The position numbers and the translations under genes were made by a program. The notes under the pieces were generated by a model that was not told where the DNA came from, did no database searches, and saw only the letters and a program-made list of their open reading frames with translations. Positions 17,733 to 26,614 of a DNA stretch of 64,000 nucleotides are shown here, in pieces (within the stretch, counting starts at the first letter, position 1; the number at the start of each line of letters is the position of its first letter). Origin of the DNA: Niveibacterium sp. 24ML (lineage in GTDB: Bacteria; Pseudomonadota; Gammaproteobacteria; Burkholderiales; Rhodocyclaceae). The DNA lies in assembly GCF_026586805.1 (NCBI RefSeq), contig NZ_JAPFHA010000025.1, forward strand, positions 1 to 64,000, in the 5' to 3' direction.

Positions 17733-18854
17733 TCAGTGGTGCGGGCGGATCGGTGCGCCGATCTCGGTACGCTCGATGTTGATCAGGTTGGCACGCTCGG
17801 CCAGCAGGGCCAAGGGCATGCCGACGCGGAACTCGGCGTCGATGAATTCGAGCAGCGGCATCATCGTGCTGACCAGCTCGCGCACGCGGCGGCGCACTTC
17901 GTCGGTCTGGCCGGTGCGCAGTTGCGTCAGCGCGTGATCCACGCTGACCGCCAGGCGGCTGAAGCGGCCGACGTTCTCGGGCGTGACTTCGCCCGAATCG
18001 GACACCACGGTATTGCCGCCCATCAGCTTGCCGTCCTGAACCCGCTGCACGGCCAGCGCGATCAGGCTTTCAAGCGTCATGTGCGAATCACCGCCCGCAC
18101 TGGCCAGACCGATCGTGAGGCTGATGCGGATGCGCTCTTCCTTGTAGGTCATCACGATCGTTTCAATCGCGCGGCGCAAGCGCAGTGCGAAGGCACCGCA
18201 GGCATCTAGATCAGCAGACGGCGAGATCACCGCGAACTGGCCTTCGGCCAGATGTGCGACGGTGTCTTCCTTGCGCACCTTGGCCGAGAGCAGCTTGGAC
18301 ATCTTGCGGTGAATCAGTTGCGCCACATGGTGCCCGTAGCGCGCCGACAGATCGTTGTAGTGGTCGATCTCGATCGCCATCACGGCGACGTCGCCGTGGT
18401 AGTTGCGCACCAGTTGCTCGCGGCTCTTTTCCAGATCGCGGCGGGTTTGCGCCAGTTTTACCAACGCTTCAAGGCGGGCGAGCAGTTCAACCGTCGGCGT
18501 GCCCTTGCTGATGAAGTCGGTCGCGCCCGCATCCTTCGCGCGCACGCGGGCTTCCTCTTCGTCTTCACCCGAAATGATGATGACCGGCAGTTCCGCGATG
18601 CGCGCCAGCCGCGAGGTGCGGATGCGTTCGAGCAGGCCGTAACCATCGAGCCGCGGCATGCCGATGTCGGAAATCACCACTTCGATCGTCGGATCGAGCA
18701 GCAGCGTTTGCCAGCCGGCTTCGCCGTCGGCCTCTTCGCGCACTTCGAAGTTCGCGCGCACCTGCTTGATCAGCGAGGCTCGCACCATGCGCGAATCATC
18801 GACAATCAACACTCGGGGCAGTTGTGTGGCGTGTTGCTCGGGGGCTTGGTTCAT
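17733..18854 (-). CDS. response regulator with degenerate GGDEF domain
   Basis: 373 residues from ATG 18854, chosen because it starts just before the receiver domain and 22 bases after the acuI stop; no strong ribosome-binding site is visible. Receiver domain about 13-128 with D19/D20, phospho-acceptor D63 (ISDIGMP) and K117 (FISKG). A GGDEF-like domain follows at about 155-285, but the signature GG(D/E)EF is AEGQF (203-207), so cyclic di-GMP synthesis is very unlikely. A helical C-terminal region (about 290-373) has no family I recognise. It may work as a c-di-GMP or protein-interaction module. No partner histidine kinase is adjacent. The position between acuI and prpE hints at a shared transcript with acuI. 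Confidence 0.82.
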   Translation of the reverse strand: MNQAPEQHATQLPRVLIVDDSRMVRASLIKQVRANFEVREEADGEAGWQTLLLDPTIEVVISDIGMPRLDGYGLLERIRTSRLARIAELPVIIISGEDEEEARVRAKDAGATDFISKGTPTVELLARLEALVKLAQTRRDLEKSREQLVRNYHGDVAVMAIEIDHYNDLSARYGHHVAQLIHRKMSKLLSAKVRKEDTVAHLAEGQFAVISPSADLDACGAFALRLRRAIETIVMTYKEERIRISLTIGLASAGGDSHMTLESLIALAVQRVQDGKLMGGNTVVSDSGEVTPENVGRFSRLAVSVDHALTQLRTGQTDEVRRRVRELVSTMMPLLEFIDAEFRVGMPLALLAERANLINIERTEIGAPIRPHH

Positions 18855-18876
18855 GTCGGGGGTGAATCCGGAAAAG

Positions 18877-19872
18877 TCAGGAATCGATTCGGACAACAAC
18901 GCGGCCATGCGCCTTGCCCGCGATGAAATGCTCAAATTCGGCCGGCAAGGTCTCAAAAGCCACTTCCCGCGTCAAGGCGTCCAGGTGGCGGGGCCGCAGG
19001 TCGCTCGCCAGTCGCGCCCACACGCGCTCACGGATCGCCGCCGGTGCGTATCCGGAATCAATACCCAGCAGACTTGCACCGCGCAGGATGAAAGGCATGA
19101 CCGTCGTGTTCAGATCCGTACTGGCCGCCAGGCCGATGCTGGCGATCGTACCCCAGGGTTTCATGCCGCTGATGATCCACGCGAGCACGTCGCCACCCAG
19201 GTTGTCTACGGCACCAGCCCAGACACCTTTATCCAGCGGCTTGATATTTGCCAGATCGAGTTCGCTGCGCAGGATCACCCGCGAAGCGCCAATCGACTTG
19301 AGCCAGTCCGCCTGCTCAGGCTTGCCGGTCAGCGCCACCACCTCGTAGCCACGCCCGGCCAGCATGTCGATCGCCAGACTGCCTACGCCGCCGGTGGCGC
19401 CGGTCACGATCACCGCGCCGTTTTCAGGCTTGAGGCCGTTCTCTTCCATGCGCTGCACACCCAACGCAGCGGTAAAACCAGCAGTCCCCAGTGCCATGGC
19501 CTGGCGCATCTCCATGCCATCGGGCAAAGGCAGAACCCAGCCACCGGGCACCAGCGCGTATTCGGCATAGCCGCCATGGTGCGCAACCCCAAGGTCGTAG
19601 CTGGTCGCAATGACCTGATCGCCAGGCTTGAAGCGCGGGGCCGCGCTGCGCTCAACGACGCCAGCGAGATCGATCCCGCCAATGCAGGGGTAACGGCGGA
19701 TGATGCGGCCCTTGCCTGTTGCGGCGAGGGCATCTTTGTAGTTGATGCTTGAGTAGGCGACACGGATCAGCACGTCACCCTTGTCGAGGCGGTCTTCGCT
19801 CAGGGTCTGGAAGCCCGCCGTGACCTTGCGCTCAGCATCCTGCTCGATCAGAAACGCCTTGAACGACTTCAT
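18877..19872 (-). CDS. acuI: acrylyl-CoA reductase (NADPH), AcuI/YhdH family
   Basis: 331 residues from ATG 19872 (MKSFKAFLIEQD); a much longer upstream frame is only the shadow of the HDOD gene on the other strand. Medium-chain dehydrogenase fold: YSSINYKDALAATGKG near the N-terminus, IGGIDLAGVV, and the NADPH-binding TGATGGVGSLAIDML. Family members reduce acrylyl-CoA to propionyl-CoA, protecting against acrylate and allowing growth on 3-hydroxypropionate or DMSP products. With prpE nearby, a propionyl-CoA role is plausible. A TATAAT box and a palindrome lie upstream. Confidence 0.88.
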   Translation of the reverse strand: MKSFKAFLIEQDAERKVTAGFQTLSEDRLDKGDVLIRVAYSSINYKDALAATGKGRIIRRYPCIGGIDLAGVVERSAAPRFKPGDQVIATSYDLGVAHHGGYAEYALVPGGWVLPLPDGMEMRQAMALGTAGFTAALGVQRMEENGLKPENGAVIVTGATGGVGSLAIDMLAGRGYEVVALTGKPEQADWLKSIGASRVILRSELDLANIKPLDKGVWAGAVDNLGGDVLAWIISGMKPWGTIASIGLAASTDLNTTVMPFILRGASLLGIDSGYAPAAIRERVWARLASDLRPRHLDALTREVAFETLPAEFEHFIAGKAHGRVVVRIDS

Positions 19873-19888
19873 CCCCGCCCCCTGAGGC

Positions 19889-19929
19889 CACGAAGTTCGT
19901 GACTTATTTGACATTAACGAACGATTATA
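19889..19929 (-). promoter_or_regulatory. acuI promoter -10 box and candidate operator
   Basis: On the minus strand a perfect TATAAT lies at 19924-19929, about 50 bases before the acuI start; no good -35 is visible at the expected spacing. Between it and the gene is the palindrome CACGAAGTTCGTG (19889-19901, six-base arms around one base), placed downstream of the likely transcription start, where a repressor could act. The regulator is unknown. Confidence 0.45.
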
Positions 19930-20040
19930 CGCCGCAGCGCAGGGTACTTTGGGGTTCAGGGCTTGCAAGCCCCCGCAAGGGCTCAAGCCCGGCTGCGCAG
20001 GTGCCGTAAATGCCTTGAGGCGCCAGCAGGGTCGGAGACC

Positions 20041-20904
20041 ATGATCAGCAAACCGTTCAAAGAACTCAAGAGTTACGTCGCCTACCTGCGCAGCGTGGAG
20101 TTCCCGGTGCTGCGGAAGACAGCGCAAGACTTCGACATTCTCAGAGAGGACGACGAGAACATCTCGGCGCGCCAGATCGCCGGCAGCGTCCTGCAGGATC
20201 CGCTGATGGTGCTCAAGCTGATGATCCACCTTCAGCGCAACCGCGGTCGCCAGCAGAACCACGACATCACCACCATCGAGCGCGGCGTGATGATGCTCGG
20301 CGTCACACCCTTTTTCCGACGCTTCGACAAGCTGCCCACGATCGAAGAGCAACTCGCGGCGCACCCGCGCGCCTTGCTCGGCGTGCTCAAGGTGATCAAC
20401 CGCGCCAAGCGCGCCGCCTACTATGCCCGCGACTGGGCGCTGCTGCGTCACGACATCGATGTCGACGAAATCACCGTGGCCGCAATGCTGCATGAGGTCG
20501 CCGAGATCCTTTGCTGGTGTTTTGCGCCAGAACTGATCCAGGCGGCCTACGCGCTGCAGAAAAACAACCCGGGCATGCGCAGCGCGATTGCACAGAAGTC
20601 CACGATGGGCATATCGATTGCCGATCTCCAACTCGCCCTGGTACGCGAATACGATCTGCCGGAACTGCTGATCACGCTGATGGACCCGGCGAACGCCGAG
20701 AATCCTCGGGTCAGAACGGTCACGCTGGCCTGTGACCTTGCGCGCCATGCGGCAAACGGCTGGAACGACCCGGCGCTGCCAGACGACTTCCGCGCCATCA
20801 GTGATCTGCTGCGGATCGACATTGGCCATGTCATGCAGCGCGTCGGCGTGCCACCCGACGCCCCGGTGCTATCTATCGCCGAACCGCCCGCAGAGCCCCT
20901 TTGA
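20041..20904 (+). CDS. HDOD domain protein
   Basis: 287 residues from ATG 20041, with GGAG just upstream. An HDOD domain, a metal-free relative of HD hydrolases common in bacterial signalling, covers about residues 15-215 (LQDPLMVLKLMIHLQRNRG, GVMMLGV near 80, AAMLHEVAEILCW near 150). HDOD proteins usually act as scaffolds in second-messenger or motility signalling rather than as enzymes. No membrane segment or second domain is seen. The gene is divergent from acuI. Confidence 0.85.
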   Translation: MISKPFKELKSYVAYLRSVEFPVLRKTAQDFDILREDDENISARQIAGSVLQDPLMVLKLMIHLQRNRGRQQNHDITTIERGVMMLGVTPFFRRFDKLPTIEEQLAAHPRALLGVLKVINRAKRAAYYARDWALLRHDIDVDEITVAAMLHEVAEILCWCFAPELIQAAYALQKNNPGMRSAIAQKSTMGISIADLQLALVREYDLPELLITLMDPANAENPRVRTVTLACDLARHAANGWNDPALPDDFRAISDLLRIDIGHVMQRVGVPPDAPVLSIAEPPAEPL

Positions 20905-21031
20905 GGCAAGGCAAGACGCCCGCACGCATTTGGTTTACTGCCATCGAAGTATGCTAGAAAGCAGATCGGCCCGCGGCCCTTCGCTCGCGCGCCGATTCGA
21001 TTGACTCACCCACGCCCCCGGAGACCGACGC

Positions 21032-21574
21032 ATGTCGATCACACGCCTGCCTGGCTCACTGCGTGCCCTGCTCGCCGCCTTGGCACTTTTCGCCCCGTTT
21101 TGCGCCCACGCAAGCCTCTTATCGCCAGAACTGGAGGACAAGGCGGCGACCATCCTCGCCTGGTTCATCCTGATTGCCCTGCCGCCGGCAGCGGTGGTCG
21201 CCTTCTGGCTGGTTCACATCCTGCCCGAGAAGATTGCGCACAAGAAGCACCACCCACAGACCGAGGGCATCACCACGCTTTGCCTGCTGTCGCTGGTCTT
21301 TGGCGGCCTGCTGTGGCCCCTGGCCTGGCTGTGGGCCTATACCAAGCCTATGGGCTACCAGGCGGCTTACGGCACCACCAAGCACGACGACTATTTCGCC
21401 GAACGCGTCAAGCAACTTGAAACCGAGACCGATCAGGAACTGGCGCGCATGGAACTGAACCACATTCGTGAAGAGCTCGAATACATGGCCACCAAACGAA
21501 AACTCCCACGCGAGCTTGAAGCGCTTCGCATCAAGCTCGCGGCGGGTGCCGTCACAGCCGGAGGGGCTGCGTAA
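21032..21574 (+). CDS. DUF3302 inner-membrane protein (YiaW-like)
   Basis: 180 residues. N-terminal signal or membrane helix (about 8-27), two further helices (about 37-60 and 82-106) with HILPEKIAHKKHHPQTEGI and WPLAWLWAYTKP between and around them, then a cytoplasmic helical tail rich in E and R. The layout matches E. coli YiaW (DUF3302), which precedes the HlyD-like YiaV gene just as here. The stop overlaps the next start by one base, so the two are translationally coupled. Function unknown; probably a helper of the adjacent adaptor protein. Confidence 0.82.
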   Translation: MSITRLPGSLRALLAALALFAPFCAHASLLSPELEDKAATILAWFILIALPPAAVVAFWLVHILPEKIAHKKHHPQTEGITTLCLLSLVFGGLLWPLAWLWAYTKPMGYQAAYGTTKHDDYFAERVKQLETETDQELARMELNHIREELEYMATKRKLPRELEALRIKLAAGAVTAGGAA

Positions 21575-22710
21575 TGGAAGCGATCCTCCTAGGTATTTAT
21601 GGCTTCTTCGTCTGGCTGATCTTCATCAAGTTCAAGCTGCTGCCGTGGAACACCACCTCGAAAGTCATCGTCGGCACGATCCCGGTCGTCGGGCTCTCGG
21701 CGCTGATCCTCACACTTAACGTTGTTGCCCCCTCGTCGGCCGATGTTCGGGTGACCAAATACACCGTGCAGATCGTGCCGCAGGTGCGTGGCCGCGTGAT
21801 CGAAGTCCCGGCGGAAGGCAACGTGCATCTCAAGAAGGGCGATGTGCTGTTCCGCATCGACCCCACGCCCTACCAGCAAAACGTCAAGCAGTTGCAGTCG
21901 CAACTGGCCAGCGCCACCGCCAACGCCAAGAACCTGAACGAGCAACTGAAAGCCGCCAGCAGCAAGACCGCCAGCGTCAGCTCGCAACTGGATCTGGCCA
22001 AGAAACGGGTGCTCGAATACACCGAACTGGTGCGCACCGAGGCGGGCAACCGCTTCGATCTTGAGCAGGCACAAGCGAACGTCAAGCAGTTTGAGGCCGA
22101 AGTGGCCGTAGCCCAGGCAAGCGAGCGCCAGATCAAAGAGCAGATCGGCACCATGGTCGATGGCGAACAGGCCTCGGTCGCCGCGATCCGCGCGCAGCTT
22201 GAAAACGCCAAGTGGGAGTTGTCGCAGACGACGATGCACGCCCCGGCCGACGGCACGGTGATCAACAACCAGTTGCGCGTGGGGTCATGGGTGGTGCCGA
22301 TGCCGCTGCAGCCGGCGATGGTCTTCGTGGAAGACGCATACCAGGTGATCGCGCTCTACCACCAGAACGAACTCTTCAATGTCGAGCCGGGCAACAACGC
22401 AGAAATTGCCCTGCCGACGCTGCCGGGTGAGATCCTCAAGGCCAAGGTCAATTCAATCGTGTGGGCGCAAGGCCAGGGCCAGATGACGATGTCCGGCAAT
22501 CTGCCGCAGACCGGCATGGCACCGGCAGCGCCCAACCGCTTTGCGGTAAAGCTGGACATGGACGCAAAGTCCGCCGACGTATTCCTGGCGGCCGGCGCGG
22601 TCGGTCACGGCGCGATCTACACCGAACACGCGAAGATGGTTCACATCCTGCGCAAGGTCATTCTGCGCGTGGGCTCCATCACCAACTACCTTGTCCTGAA
22701 GCTGCACTGA
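21574..22710 (+). CDS. HlyD family secretion/efflux adaptor (YiaV-like)
   Basis: 378 residues. Two N-terminal membrane helices (about 4-20 and 28-50), a beta-barrel/lipoyl half (VRGRVIEVPAEGNVHLKKGDVLFRIDP, about 60-100), a long alpha-helical hairpin (about 105-205), and the returning lipoyl half (MHAPADGTVINNQLRVG). This is the periplasmic adaptor architecture of tripartite export systems, of the EmrA/YiaV/AaeA kind. It is coupled to the DUF3302 gene upstream and is followed after one base by an outer-membrane channel gene. No inner-membrane pump gene is adjacent. Confidence 0.88.
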   Translation: MEAILLGIYGFFVWLIFIKFKLLPWNTTSKVIVGTIPVVGLSALILTLNVVAPSSADVRVTKYTVQIVPQVRGRVIEVPAEGNVHLKKGDVLFRIDPTPYQQNVKQLQSQLASATANAKNLNEQLKAASSKTASVSSQLDLAKKRVLEYTELVRTEAGNRFDLEQAQANVKQFEAEVAVAQASERQIKEQIGTMVDGEQASVAAIRAQLENAKWELSQTTMHAPADGTVINNQLRVGSWVVPMPLQPAMVFVEDAYQVIALYHQNELFNVEPGNNAEIALPTLPGEILKAKVNSIVWAQGQGQMTMSGNLPQTGMAPAAPNRFAVKLDMDAKSADVFLAAGAVGHGAIYTEHAKMVHILRKVILRVGSITNYLVLKLH

Positions 22711-22711
22711 C

Positions 22712-24127
22712 ATGCGGAAACCCACTCGCTCCGCACATCGCAAGGCCCCGCTGGTGCTGGCGCTCGCGCTGGCACTGGGCGGCTGCGCGATCAAGTCGCC
22801 CCCCAAGCCCTCTGAACTGCGCGAGCAGACCCTGCCCGCCGCGGCCGTGCCACAAAGCTGGAAGGCTGGCGCGCCATCGGGCACCTTCAGCGCCGGCTGG
22901 CTGGCGAACTTCCAGGACCCGCAACTGCTCGCGCTGGTGGACGAGGCCCTGCGCAACAACCCCGACCTGAAGATTGCCGCGGCACGCATCGAACAGGCCA
23001 ACGCCACCGTCGCCGCGGTGGGCGGCGCCTTGTGGCCTTCGGTCAGCGCATACGGCCGGGCCGGCGGAAAAATGTCGGACGGCAGCGGCCTCACCGGTGG
23101 CATGCTCACCGTGAATTGGGAACTTGATCTCTGGGGCCGCGTTCGCTCGGAGCAGGCTGCCGCGCGGGCGCAGTACGACGCCACCGAGGCCGACTATGCC
23201 TGGGCGCGGCAGACGATTGCCGCATCGGTTGCCCGCGCCTGGTTCCTCGCCAGCGAAGCGCGCCAGCAGCGGCAGCTGGCAGAGCAATCAGTCACTGCCA
23301 CCGAGAAGCTGCTCTCGCTCGAAGAAACCCGCAAGCGTGTCGGCAACACCGATGACACTGCGGTGTCGGGCGCGCGGGAAGCACTCGCCGCACGGCGCGA
23401 CGCCGTTGCACAACTGAAGCTGACCGAATCGCAATCCTTGCGGGCAATCGAGGTGCTCGTCGGGCGCTACCCGGCTGCCGAGCTCGAAGCCCCCAGCCGG
23501 CTTGCCACGCTGCCGCCGGATATCCCGGCCGGGCTGCCATCGGAATTGCTTGAACGCCGGCCAGACGTGATCGCCGCCGAACGCCGCGTGGCATCGAGCT
23601 TCTACCGCACCGAAGAGGCCAAGGCCGCACGGCTGCCGGCCATCAAGCTGACTGCCGGAGTCAATTCGATCGATAGCTCGCTGTTTGTGCTGCAAGAGCG
23701 CAACAACCCGGTCTGGAGCTTCGGCGCGGGCCTGCTGGTACCGATCTTCACCGGCGGTACCCTGCAAGCCCAGGTTGACGTACGCACTGCCGAACAGAAG
23801 AGCGCCGTTGCAAGCTACGCCTCCACCGGGCAGCGCGCGTTCGCAGACGTGGAAAACGCGCTCGCCAGCAATATCGCGCTGGCCGCACGCAAACCTCTCG
23901 CCGAACGCAAACTCAGCGAAAACCAGCGGCAGGTACAACTGGCGCAGACACGCTTGAAAGTGGGCTCGGGCGACATGCGCGCGGTAATCAACGAAGAACT
24001 TGGACTGCTCGGCGCACAGGGCGAGTTGCTTCGCCTGCAAAGTGAAACCCTGGTTCAAAGGGTGAACCTGCACCTTGCGCTGGGCGGCGATTTCGCTGCA
24101 TCGGCCGCGCCCGCCAGCACGCGGTAA
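22712..24127 (+). CDS. outer-membrane efflux lipoprotein, NodT/TolC family
   Basis: 471 residues with a lipoprotein signal (lipobox ALGGC, acylated C25). Two outer-membrane efflux (OEP) repeats of about 200 residues each form the TolC-like barrel and helical tunnel; typical motifs include NWELDLWGRVRSEQAAARAQ, LLERRPDVIAAERRVASSFY and GAGLLVPIFTGG. The outer-membrane channel would couple with the adaptor encoded directly upstream. The last genes of the unit end in a strong hairpin. Confidence 0.92.
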   Translation: MRKPTRSAHRKAPLVLALALALGGCAIKSPPKPSELREQTLPAAAVPQSWKAGAPSGTFSAGWLANFQDPQLLALVDEALRNNPDLKIAAARIEQANATVAAVGGALWPSVSAYGRAGGKMSDGSGLTGGMLTVNWELDLWGRVRSEQAAARAQYDATEADYAWARQTIAASVARAWFLASEARQQRQLAEQSVTATEKLLSLEETRKRVGNTDDTAVSGAREALAARRDAVAQLKLTESQSLRAIEVLVGRYPAAELEAPSRLATLPPDIPAGLPSELLERRPDVIAAERRVASSFYRTEEAKAARLPAIKLTAGVNSIDSSLFVLQERNNPVWSFGAGLLVPIFTGGTLQAQVDVRTAEQKSAVASYASTGQRAFADVENALASNIALAARKPLAERKLSENQRQVQLAQTRLKVGSGDMRAVINEELGLLGAQGELLRLQSETLVQRVNLHLALGGDFAASAAPASTR

Positions 24128-24144
24128 TTGTTTGGCATTCTCTG

Positions 24145-24180
24145 CGACGGTGGCGCTCAAGCAATTGAGCGCCACCGTCG
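24145..24180 (+). terminator. terminator after the NodT-family gene
   Basis: A perfect 16-base stem with a GCAA tetraloop (GNRA type), starting 17 bases after the stop, followed by a short T-containing tract. It probably ends the DUF3302-adaptor-channel operon and separates it from the solute-binding protein gene. Confidence 0.8.
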
Positions 24181-24191
24181 TTATTGCTGTC

Positions 24192-24995
24192 ATGCAGACC
24201 AAACTGATTGCAAGCGCACTCTTTGTCCTGCTCTCTGGCAGCGCAGGCGGCACGCCGCTGGACACCTGTTCGCGCCCGCTGCGCGTGGGCTTCTACCCGA
24301 TCCCGCCGCTCTACTATCAAATTGCGGGCGACCCTGCCTGGCGCGGACTCGACAAAGACGTCGTCGACGAACTGGGGCGCCGCACCGGCTGTCAGTTCGA
24401 AGCGGTATTTGACTCAAGAATCCGGATCTGGACGGCGATCAACGCCGGCAAGCTCGATCTGACGGTGTCCGGCATCCGGACCCCCGAACGCGAACGCATC
24501 GCGTACATCTTCCCGTACATGCAAACCCGCAACATGCTGGTGATCCGCGATGGCGCCCCCGATGCGCCGCAGTCCGGCACGGAGGCGCTGGCATCACCCC
24601 ACCTGACGCTGGCCGCCACACGCGGGTACCGCTACGGGCCACCCTTTGACGCCTGGATCGAAGCGCTGGCGCAGTCACAGCGTCTGTCCGACTCGGGCGA
24701 CGAAGAGGCGGGCCTGCGATTGCTCGCCGCCGGCCGCGTCGACACTGCCATCGTGCGCGAAGCCGCGTGGGACTACTACTTCACCCGTGGCACCGTCGTC
24801 CATGGCATGCGTTTGCTGGATGCCGGGGCGCCGTTCGTGCCCGCGGGGCTCGTGCTTTCCAGGACACAGATCGGGCCGCAGCTTGCTGAACGCTTCGCCG
24901 AAACGCTTGGCAAAATGAAGCAGGATGGCACGCTTGAACGCCTTGCGCGCAGACACATGTCTGCACCACTGGCTCAGCGTGCGGTCGACTTCTGA
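24192..24995 (+). CDS. periplasmic solute-binding protein, family 3 type
   Basis: 267 residues from ATG 24192, which directly precedes a signal peptide (about 1-20). The SBP_bac_3 fold is seen from LRVGFYPIPPLYYQIAG, WRGLDKDVVDELGRRTGC and DLTVSGIRTPERERI. Such proteins bind amino acids or similar polar compounds for ABC import or for sensing. No ABC permease or ATPase gene is nearby, so it may be an orphan or serve a sensor. Ligand unknown. Confidence 0.82.
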   Translation: MQTKLIASALFVLLSGSAGGTPLDTCSRPLRVGFYPIPPLYYQIAGDPAWRGLDKDVVDELGRRTGCQFEAVFDSRIRIWTAINAGKLDLTVSGIRTPERERIAYIFPYMQTRNMLVIRDGAPDAPQSGTEALASPHLTLAATRGYRYGPPFDAWIEALAQSQRLSDSGDEEAGLRLLAAGRVDTAIVREAAWDYYFTRGTVVHGMRLLDAGAPFVPAGLVLSRTQIGPQLAERFAETLGKMKQDGTLERLARRHMSAPLAQRAVDF

Positions 24996-25341
24996 TCGCC
25001 ATCGTCACGGCACCTGACGCTGCCGCAATTCGCTTAGCACCGCGAAGCGCTCAGGTAAGAAGTTCAACACCAGAACTGGACGCGGTCCTCCACATCAACC
25101 CGCTGCTCGCATATCTCTCCGGCTCCTGAGCCGTCGGGCGGGGTTTCATAGAAGCTCGGGACGCCTCGACCAGCGCGTCCGCCGTGCGGTACCGGCCCAA
25201 CGGAAAAACAAACCTCGACCCGCTCCGGCCAGGTTGAAGCCCCTCACCGCACAGGCGCGAAGAAAAGCAAAGGGCCACAAAGCGCCCGCTTTCCTTAGCG
25301 ATCCTTGCGCATCCTGGTGCTCTTTGTGGTTCGGCCCGTGT
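24996..25341. other. intergenic region downstream of the solute-binding protein
   Basis: About 345 bases between convergent genes. A 75-codon frame on the minus strand (25051-25278) has no resemblance I recognise and is probably fortuitous. The part next to kynU holds a repeat related to one on the other side of kynU. Nothing else is seen. Confidence 0.4.
25255..25330. repeat. CACAAAG-type intergenic repeat, copy 1
   Basis: Contains CGCGAAGAAAAGC (25256-25268) and TCTTTGTGGT (25321-25330), both also present in the same order in the repeat on the other side of kynU. The pattern of CACAAAG and CTTTGTG words around a spacer is a known style of intergenic repeat in many bacteria. No coding function. 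Confidence 0.45.
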
Positions 25342-26604
25342 TCAGGTCACCGCACTGCGTTCGGCAAAGCGGGCTTCCAGCCACTCACCGGTCTCCAGCA
25401 CCGCCGCCAGCGCCTCGGCCGCATCCCACACGTCGGTGAAGCGGATGTAGAGCGGCGCAAAGCCGAAGCGCAGGATGTCCGGCGCCCGGAAGTCGCCGAT
25501 CACCCCGCGCGCGATCAGCGCCTGACATACCGGCCACGCCGAATCGAAGGCGAAACTCACCTGCGAACCGCGACGCGCCGCCTCGCGCGGCGTCACCAGG
25601 GTGAGCCCCTTGCCTGCGCAGCGCGCCTCGACCCGTTCGATGAACAGTTCGGTCAGTGCGAGTGACTTGGCCCGCAGAGCAACCATGCCGCCGTAGGGCT
25701 CGGCGGCGAGCAGGGTTTCCACGCCGCATTCGAGCGCACTCATGGCGAGGATGGATGGCGTACCGCACAGGTAGCGCGCCACGCCCTCGCCCGCCTCGTA
25801 ACCGGGCACGAAGTCGAAGGGCCTCGCGTGCCCCATCCAGCCGGACAAGGGCTGGCGGAAGCGGTCGACATGGCGCGGCGCCACCCACACGAAAGCGGGC
25901 GCGCCCGGCCCACCGTTGAGGTACTTGTAGCCGCAGCCGATCGCGAAATCGGCGCCATCCTCATTCAAGGCCACCGGCAGCGCGCCGGCCGAGTGCGCCA
26001 GATCCCACACCGTCAGCGCACCGGCGGTGTGCGCGGCCGCCGACAGCGCCGCCATGTCGTGCAGCGCGCCGGTGCGGTAGTTCACCTGGGTAAGCATCAG
26101 CAGCGCGGTTTTCGGCCCCAACGCCGCCGGAATCTCGTCCGCCGAATCGACGAGGCGCAACGTGTAACGGCCGCCGACCAGCTCCGACAAGCCCTGCACG
26201 ATGTAGAGATCGGTCGGGAAGTTGTCCCGCTCCGAAACGATCTCGCAGCGCGCCGGGTCGGCTTCGCCAACGATGCGCAGCGCGGCGGCGAGCACCTTGA
26301 AAAGATTCACCGAAGTCGAATCCGCTGCGATCAGCTCGCCGGCACCAGCGCCGACCAGCGGCGCGATCTGGTCGCCGACATCCGCCGGCAGATCGATCCA
26401 GCCGGCGCTGTTCCAGCTCTTGATCAGATCAGCCCCCCACTCGCCGCGGATCACCGCCGCCAGGCGCTCGGGCGTGGCGCGTGGCAGCGGGCCGAGCGAA
26501 TTGCCATCGAGGTAGATCACGCCCGCCGGCAGCGAGAACTGTTCGCGCAAGGGCGCGAGCGGGTCGGCGGCGTCACGCTTCAAGCAATCATCACGGGAAA
26601 TCAT
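25342..26604 (-). CDS. kynU: kynureninase
   Basis: 420 residues, PLP-dependent fold type I. YLDGNSLGPLP near the N-terminus, SERDNFPTDLYIVQGL, VWDLAHSAGALPV and the PLP lysine K227 in IGCGYKYLNGGPG are all conserved in kynureninases; the length matches bacterial KynU. It hydrolyses kynurenine to anthranilate and alanine in tryptophan breakdown. The start has an AAGGGGG ribosome-binding site. kynB lies upstream on the same strand with a 141-base gap filled by a repeat, so the pair may be one transcript. kynA, tryptophan 2,3-dioxygenase, is not in the window. Confidence 0.95.
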   Translation of the reverse strand: MISRDDCLKRDAADPLAPLREQFSLPAGVIYLDGNSLGPLPRATPERLAAVIRGEWGADLIKSWNSAGWIDLPADVGDQIAPLVGAGAGELIAADSTSVNLFKVLAAALRIVGEADPARCEIVSERDNFPTDLYIVQGLSELVGGRYTLRLVDSADEIPAALGPKTALLMLTQVNYRTGALHDMAALSAAAHTAGALTVWDLAHSAGALPVALNEDGADFAIGCGYKYLNGGPGAPAFVWVAPRHVDRFRQPLSGWMGHARPFDFVPGYEAGEGVARYLCGTPSILAMSALECGVETLLAAEPYGGMVALRAKSLALTELFIERVEARCAGKGLTLVTPREAARRGSQVSFAFDSAWPVCQALIARGVIGDFRAPDILRFGFAPLYIRFTDVWDAAEALAAVLETGEWLEARFAERSAVT

Positions 26605-26614
26605 TCAACCCCCT

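Noticed and set aside
19873-20829. 318-codon N-terminal extension of acuI
   Set aside because: It is antisense to the HDOD gene, and AcuI homology starts exactly at ATG 19872 with normal length.
25051-25278. 75-codon minus-strand frame between the solute-binding protein gene and kynU
   Set aside because: No signal, domain or ribosome-binding site; it overlaps the intergenic repeat. Could be an old remnant but cannot be supported.
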